Assembly (NCBI GenBank): GCA_037367405.1
Contig: JAZKJV010010627.1
Span: 868,001 to 932,000, forward strand
Direction of reading: 5' to 3'
Source: Ottelia alismoides
Taxonomy: Eukaryota > Streptophyta > Magnoliopsida > Alismatales > Hydrocharitaceae
Length of the DNA stretch: 64,000 nt
Under the pieces are notes generated by a model. That model did not search any database. It saw only the letters and a list, made by a program, of their open reading frames with translations, and had not been told where the DNA came from. The stretch's first letter is position 1. Every line of letters starts with the position of its first letter. The position numbers and the translations under genes were made by a program. Below, piece by piece: positions 57,963-64,000 of the stretch.

Positions 57963-59906
57963 TATTCTACAATACGAAATATACCTCTATCAATCTAGAA
58001 ATAGGCACTGGATGATGAGAATTGTTCAATATTAGGGTCAATTGTGAACTTTATTAGAGTAGGTGATGTGAATGGAAATTGTTTTTCTCCATTCGAGGAA
58101 GAGAATTCGAGAAGAGGGGTAATTTTGAATTCTAGGTGAAGAAAGAAGCAGGGAGTCTTGAGAGCAGTTTGCAAAGTCCGAATCGATCTTTTTGGAATCG
58201 CCCTAAATTATGGGAGATGTCGGCATCAGAGAATCAATGTCGGTGTTTGTAGAGTCCGAACAAAACCATCCCTGATTTGACATCGTCAGAATAAAAAGAT
58301 GTAGATGAAGAATTAAGAGCAGAGAGATGAACATGGAATAAACTGAAGAGGAAAATAAATGAAGGCTTCAAATGAACAAGAAATAAGTGATGAAAAGATG
58401 TGACGAAAAATGGTGCAAGTGTGCGATTTTTCTGATCTCTGACCTAAATAAAATCAATCAAACAACAAGACAAGGGTGGATTCACCAACATAATACGTGA
58501 AGCTGTGAGAGTTCGAATATTAATCTTGGTAGTTTTTATTGATTGTTTTTGAGAAAACTTATCAGATTAAGCTAGCGCTACCCATATAGGAGAGTGAATA
58601 CTACCAAACAGGCGTCTTGTACTTCCCACTTTCTTTGTAACCTATAGCATGTACATTTTGAGGTCCTTGTTATTGGATCTGTGCCCACTACTCAGCCACA
58701 AAAGAGGGGGAAAGGAAGTTGATATAGTGAATTATGTACTTCACCTTGAGGGTACTCGAACATGGTACGATAAGACAAGGCCTCGCCATCGCATTACCCT
58801 TGGCCCAACGCGCCCATGCACCAATAGAAGCACTAATACTTCGTAGACCGAGGCAATAAATAATGCAATATCTAGATTGGTTTTTGGGTTCTAATTCCTA
58901 GGGTCGTGCCGTGCTCAATCTGGAAAGTACCTAAATATAATGTTGGATTTATGCACCCAATACAATGATGTCTATTGTTTGATTTTATTTTGGTCAAAGT
59001 TTTTAGGCAGTCTATTTTTAAATTTTTTTGGTTTTCACTTTTTGGATATTTTTCATAAAATAACCTAACAAATTTTATGATTTCCTTTTATTTCCATGTC
59101 CAAGAAATCAAGGGAAGGAAGACTGAAAAGCTGACGCGCGAGAAAACTAGGAATGCATGCGTAGTCAAAAATACATACCTTGATCCAACACTTTACATAC
59201 ATGGTGATACATGCATAAAATGAAACTAATCTACATGCGCATGCATTCAATGAAATCACCCTAGAAAAGGAATTGTTGTTATCATGAAGTGATTTTGTAT
59301 TTGACTAAGTCCAAGCAAAGAGGCTATAGGTACACTGAATAGATTAGGTTGTGAACCTAGTTACCGAATCTAGCAATCCTAAAATCTAAGGGATCAATCA
59401 ATGAATATGTAAACTGAAAAGAAGGCAAAAACTAAAATCATAGAAAATAAAGTGAAACAATGGAGAATTAGGGAGAATAAAAGAAAGAAAGTGATAAAAA
59501 TCGCTAAAGTTTGGATGGGTCCTCAAGTGAACAAATTCTTGGTAAATAGACTCGTAGTGCAAAGTGTCATGAGAATGTATGAATTATTACAAATTATTAT
59601 TTAAACCACTCTCTCACAAAAGAAAATGAAAATCTAGACTATACTAATGCTACACGAAGGATGTTCTTCTCGGCTTTCGATCTTCTTCTGTTGCTCTCTC
59701 TTATCGGCTCGATTTGAAAGTTAGCCTTCGCATCGCTCAGGTGCCCTACACCTCATAAGAAGTCGTCCCTCGATCCATGGGCCCTCACAAGAAAATCAAA
59801 CATAAGAGGTGATTAGAATATTTATGCAAAATATATACAAAATTGAATAAAGAGTAAATAAATAAAATAAAATAAAAAGAGAAAATAATCTACTCTAACC
59901 ATTACA
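57963..59906 (-). other. Leader of element E
   Basis: It is homologous to A's leader in inverted orientation. For example AAAAAGTGAAAACCAAAAAA near 59040 corresponds to A 3675, and the TTCACG..GGTGAATCC block near 58490 to A 4330. No coding sequence is visible. Confidence 0.75.
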
Positions 59907-59924
59907 TCCCCAACAATGGTGCCA
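59907..59924 (-). promoter_or_regulatory. Primer-binding site of element E
   Basis: On the - strand TGGCACCATTGTTGGGGA lies two bases after the LTR end, an Athila-type primer-binding site with three changes. Confidence 0.85.
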
Positions 59925-59926
59925 TT

Positions 59927-62900
59927 TGTTGACTCAAGAGATCGATCTGCTATGTCTAACAAATGAGACAAGCAATCGCCGCGGCGACACGGAATCGAAC
60001 AACAATAAACCCACAATGTGTACCAAAATGAAATGTATGTGAGTCAAAATTTATTATAACTCTATCTAAATATATATAGGCATAAGTATGGTAGAGTATA
60101 AAATACATGGAAACAAAATGGGGCGGATATTTTCATGGATTTTTAAAGTTATAAAATACACAAAACAGTTAATATAGTAATTTCACAACCTTGTTTAGGT
60201 TTAGTAAATCTTTATAAGTCCAAAATTAACCCAAAACTATTTTTAATATATACTATATATAACGAAGAAAATTCAGAAACCGAAAGATATATTTTCAGAT
60301 TTCTGGAATGTTTGCAAATTTTCATAAGATTTTTAGAGTTTTTATGTTTTTATGTTTTATATTTTGTATGTTTTAGTGATTTTTGGATATGTGATACAAT
60401 ATAGTAAAATCTAACAACTATAATTTTTTGGAATTTTTTGGGAGATATTCTAATTTTTATGGACTTTTAATTGCTAAATATGGAAAATCAACATTTTTGT
60501 ATTTTAAAAAATAAGAAAATAGGGCTAAATGCCTGGCAAAATTATTTGTGATCTCAACATAATTTTCCTACAAATTTTCGCATAAAAGAAATATTTAATA
60601 CAAATAAAATACACAAAATAATTAATGTAACAGAATGATGATCTATTTGTAAGTTTTAAAAACTTTAATAACTGGTCCATAAAGTTTAAGGGTATGCACG
60701 CAAAATGTCCAGATGCCTCACATGAGGGGTCACGTGAGGTGACCTGGTATAGGACCGATTTACAAATATAAAACAGTTCATGGTCCAAACTACAATTTAA
60801 CATAAATATTTTACACATTAAACTATATTTACAAGACTAAAAAATAAATACAAAAAGTGCGGAGGAGGTCGGCGCAATATACCTAAAGTGTGCATGTTGG
60901 AGCGTGCAACTGATCCAGCAGCTGGGGGTGTGTCTCTTAAGATGATCTGATGGCTCCTGACGTGCATCATTTCACCTCGATTGGATGACCCATATTAGAT
61001 CTAGGCGATGGTCTTCATTTGAAGATCCTCGAGGGGTATTTAAGAACATGGAAAAAGATCTTCTTCCCCGTCCTTCGATACGGCACAACTACTCACTCCA
61101 TCCACCTCACGCGCTTCCGGTGGGCTCAAATTATTCTTGGCAGCCCTTTACATTTGCAGGGACCTAAAATTAGTTGCAGGCCTCATCGGAGGAGACCTGG
61201 AGGTTAGTTCTTTCTTCGGCCACATGGGGCTTCAAACCCAAATCAAATCACAACCTCGGATGGCATGATCTGAGGCTCTAACCTGCACAAAATGATTTAG
61301 GGCTTGAGAGCAATGCTCTCGACCCAATTTTGAAGCTGAACAATAATGGATTGGATGAATGTTGATCTCCGAGTATGCAGTAGAAGAGGAGATCGGATGG
61401 ACCCAATTCTTGCATAACCAAGGTGATTTAGATTGTTAGGAAGATGGAGAATGTGTAGGGGGATAAGACGGGTTGCTCAGATGGTCAAAATAAGGTGTAT
61501 ATCACGACGAATGATGGCCAAAGCGTAGAGCTCCAACAAAATTTTTTGAATTTTAAGTAAATAAGATGAAACGGACAGAAATAAATTGCAAGATTACGCT
61601 AGAAATTAAAGTGTTAACCTAAAAACCTAAGTTAGTATCTTGAACCTGGTCTTAAGGACCTGGGAGTAGAGAACAAGACAGAGTTTGCTGTCGGCAGTTG
61701 GATTGATCTCCTCCTCCTTCTCCCCACCTCGAATCGGTGGGAAGGGGTGTTGGGGGAGGGGGAGCACTCCTTCCTATCACAAAGGGGCTCGCTCCAGCTG
61801 GTTATTCAGGGGGTTACGAGGGAGAAAAGGGATCAAAAATTAGTTAGAGGTGGAAAAAGTTTTTTTTATAGAGGTGACGGACAGGGTACCTTCGCTCATG
61901 GATTGCACACAGATCAAGGGGGATGGTGTAGGCTAATGCTAGGGTGAGGGAGTTTATGATTTGTTGCACAATTCTTGTGTTGGGCTCGAGGCGAAACAAA
62001 TCATTGAGTTGGCGTGAAAAATTGACAAAGAAGACATGTCAGAGTTTCTGACAAAAGGAGCTAGGGTCTGTGGGGGGAGGTGTTGATTAGGGGTTCAACA
62101 CTCCTCACGCTCCCATTGGGCCACGTAAGACAAAATAGGACAAAACACAAATAAAAAAGTTATATAATTAGAAATAAAATAATAAATGATTTTATTTACA
62201 AAAAATCTAAACATGGAAAATATTTATTATTTTCTACATTATTTTATGGTCATTTTTATTCATTTTTACAACCTTATTTAATATAGTTCATTATTATATA
62301 TTATTACTTATAGGTATATATGCATGTACATTATAAACTTCTATTTTTATTTTTCAATATAATACCATATTTTATTATTTTATTATTTATAATATTATTT
62401 AATACATATTTACATATTTCCATGGTATTTTATAATTGTTTTATGTATAATTAATTACATGCATCTATGTTATGGGTTTATTATACCTATGTATTTAAAT
62501 GTATTAATTATTTTGGATGTGTTTTAAATGTTTTTTATTTGTATTTATATTCTTAATATGTACTATATATAATATATATATATATATAATAATTCAAAGT
62601 ATAAGGATATTAAAAATGTAAAGAATAAAATAATTGGATATATTTTCAGATGCCCAAGTACAATAGTACACCAAAAATGCTGGCTTTTGTATCTTAGCTC
62701 CAATTCCAATGAAACTGCCATCATTTGATAGATAAGTTAATTTTAAATATAATGGATGTGAGCTAGATCCAATTTGAGTTCATATAGAGAATATATTGAT
62801 CAATGAAGTTCTTTTTATGGCTTTTTCAACTGAATATATCATGTGACATATGCACGATTTATTTTGGAAAATATTTTTCTTGTTTTCTACACATTATTAT

Positions 62901-63295
62901 GTACAAGTTTAGTGTCGATAACTTTATTATTTGAGGTGTGTATATTAATAAATAAAATAGTGTAAGTTTGGCTATTTACACAATATATTGCACTTAAAAG
63001 AATTAGGGCATTTTTTACAGTATTTTACCCAATCTCCATCCACTTTATTCCTTGTTGACCTAGTCAATATTTGACTTGATCTCGGGGTTTAGGGTTAGTT
63101 TGTATCTTTGATACTCTCTTCTTTTTCTTTTTATTTTTGTATTCTTTAATTTTTGGTTTAAATACATGTATTTACATAATAATTACATATTAATGTTAGA
63201 TGTTAATTCATGCATGTTACAGATATTTACAGGTATTTTACTAGGGATTTAAAGCCAAAATGGAAGAATAAAGGTGAATGATTGGCTATTCATCA
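59927..63295 (-). repeat. 5' LTR of element E (3,369 bp)
   Basis: On the - strand it starts TGATGAATAGCC at 63295 and ends ..TCAACA at 59927. It has the shared plan: A/T-rich U3 with a degenerate purine block near 63030-63070, a GC-richer middle (about 60850-62100) and an A/T-rich end. Short + strand frames in the middle (for example 61747-61947) match nothing known. Confidence 0.85.
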
Positions 63296-63349
63296 GAAAC
63301 ATAGCTTTATTTTCAGCTTTAAAGTGATGAATCATAGATTCATCAACTC
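63296..63349. other. Short junction with a palindrome TGATGAATC-ATA-GATTCATCA
   Basis: This stretch between E's LTR and recognisable Copia coding contains a perfect 9-bp inverted repeat (63325-63345). Its arm equals the LTR start of the A/D/C families, and the arrangement resembles the family-B LTR start. It may be the stub of another LTR; the evidence is only this motif. Confidence 0.35.
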
Positions 63350-64000
63350 ATCATCTCAATATAGAAGCAGAGAGATGCAATAGAACCATGTTAGACATGG
63401 TGAGATCAATGATGAGTAAAGCAAAATTACCACTTAGATCCCTAGGACATTTAGTGGAGACTGTAACTTATATCCTAAACAAGATTCCATCTAAATATGT
63501 ACCTAAAACCCCTCATGAGCTTTGGCATAGCACCAAGCCGAGTGTACAACACTTGAGGATTTTGGGTTGTTTAGTCCATGCTAAAAACATGGATGCATGC
63601 CAGTTGGAACCTCGCACTTATGAGTACTGCTTCGTTGGATACATAAAGAATGATATAGGATACCAACTTTATGATCTTGAACTCAAAAGGTATTCATTTC
63701 TAGAGATGTCAGATTTCTGGATGATCAATTCCTTAAAAGTCTAGAAAGTAATGAAGTTAAGGAACTAATCATATCTAGAGAGATCGATGAAGTTCCTACA
63801 CCTGAAACCAAAGAGATAACTGAAATGACATAACTATATCTCTTAGAAAGAATTCAAGCATTGTAAGACAACCTGAAGGTACATATTCCATGTATCGGAG
63901 GAGTTTGGTGATGATCCAACTTCATTCGATGATTCTTTAAGTGATCGTGACATGGATAGTTGGACGTTAGCAATAAAGTCTGAAGTAGACTTCATGCATA
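63350..64000 (+). pseudogene. Ty1/Copia pol fragment: end of integrase core, linker and start of RT
   Basis: AERCNRTMLDMVRSMM (from about 63374; AERRNRT is usual) is the end of the Copia integrase core. It is followed by LVETVTYILNKIPSK, PKTPHELWHSTKPS, HLRILGCLVHAK and FVGYIKNDIGYQLYD, up to 63744. After a frame change near 63695-63715 the linker continues with FLDDQFLKS and EVPTPET, then stops. From about 63905 the RT N-terminal block DSWTLAIKSEVDFMH reaches the window edge. It is decayed and truncated at both ends. Confidence 0.88.

Larger units (their letters stand above)
57685..63295 (-). mobile_element. Element E: 5' part of another Athila-like element
   Basis: On the - strand it consists of a 5' LTR, primer-binding site, leader and the first 90 or so gag codons, cut by C's insertion at 57684/57685. 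The rest would lie beyond C's other end and is not seen in this window. Its outer end adjoins Copia sequence. Confidence 0.85.

Noticed and set aside
59065..59259. 64-codon - strand frame rich in Cys
   Set aside because: It lies in E's leader, which is non-coding in A and D.

Overview
The window is plant nuclear DNA made almost entirely of nested transposable elements. I found no host gene, rRNA or tRNA. The plant signature is strong: Athila-lineage Ty3/Gypsy elements with primer-binding sites of the TGGCGCCGTTGCCGGGGA type, a plant RTE-clade LINE, a Ty1/Copia fragment and a Mutator-like foldback MITE. This fits a large, repeat-rich angiosperm genome; I cannot name the species.

Layout, left to right. 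(A) 1-18018, + strand: a giant, young Athila-type element. Its LTRs are about 4.07 kb, and the first about 1.47 kb of the 5' LTR lies left of the window. It has an intact gag, a pol broken by one frameshift inside integrase, and a 2.7-kb non-coding tail. (B0) 18019 to about 18640: a piece of a family-B LTR into which A inserted. (C) about 18641-57684, - strand: an old, scrambled Athila-like element (gag, protease and the start of RT only). (D) 23296-36372, + strand: a 13.1-kb non-autonomous relative of A, inserted in C's gag with a 5-bp target duplication (gagct/gatct). It keeps protease but has no RT, RNase H or integrase. (MITE) 37773-38159: a foldback element with a perfect 9-bp target duplication, inside C's LTR. 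(B composite) 40147-56362, + strand: LTR-internal-LTR-internal-LTR with no retroviral-type coding, inserted in C's LTR and itself carrying a decayed RTE LINE (about 43245-46416). (E) 57685-63295, - strand: 5' LTR, PBS, leader and gag start of another Athila element, interrupted in gag by C. (Copia) about 63350-64000, + strand: integrase end and RT start of a Copia element, next to E's outer end.

The insertion order implied is Copia, then E, then C, then B composite, D and MITE, with A last in its own branch. A's two LTRs differ by about 2% over the first 1.1 kb by eye, D's by roughly 10%.

The most striking shared feature is a cis-acting 'tail' between pol and the 3' LTR. In A, D and B it carries an array of hairpins of the form CTATACTTAGGA..loop..TCCTAAGTATAG followed at once by GGGGG. 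The same AAGTATAGGGGG string forms the polypurine tract at the 3' LTR. D has lost the replication enzymes and B all coding, yet both keep the array. A and D also share a downstream block about 90% identical and a 39-bp identical purine-rich block in U3, although their protease genes are only about 60% alike. This suggests shared signals allowing non-autonomous elements to be mobilised by an A-like partner.
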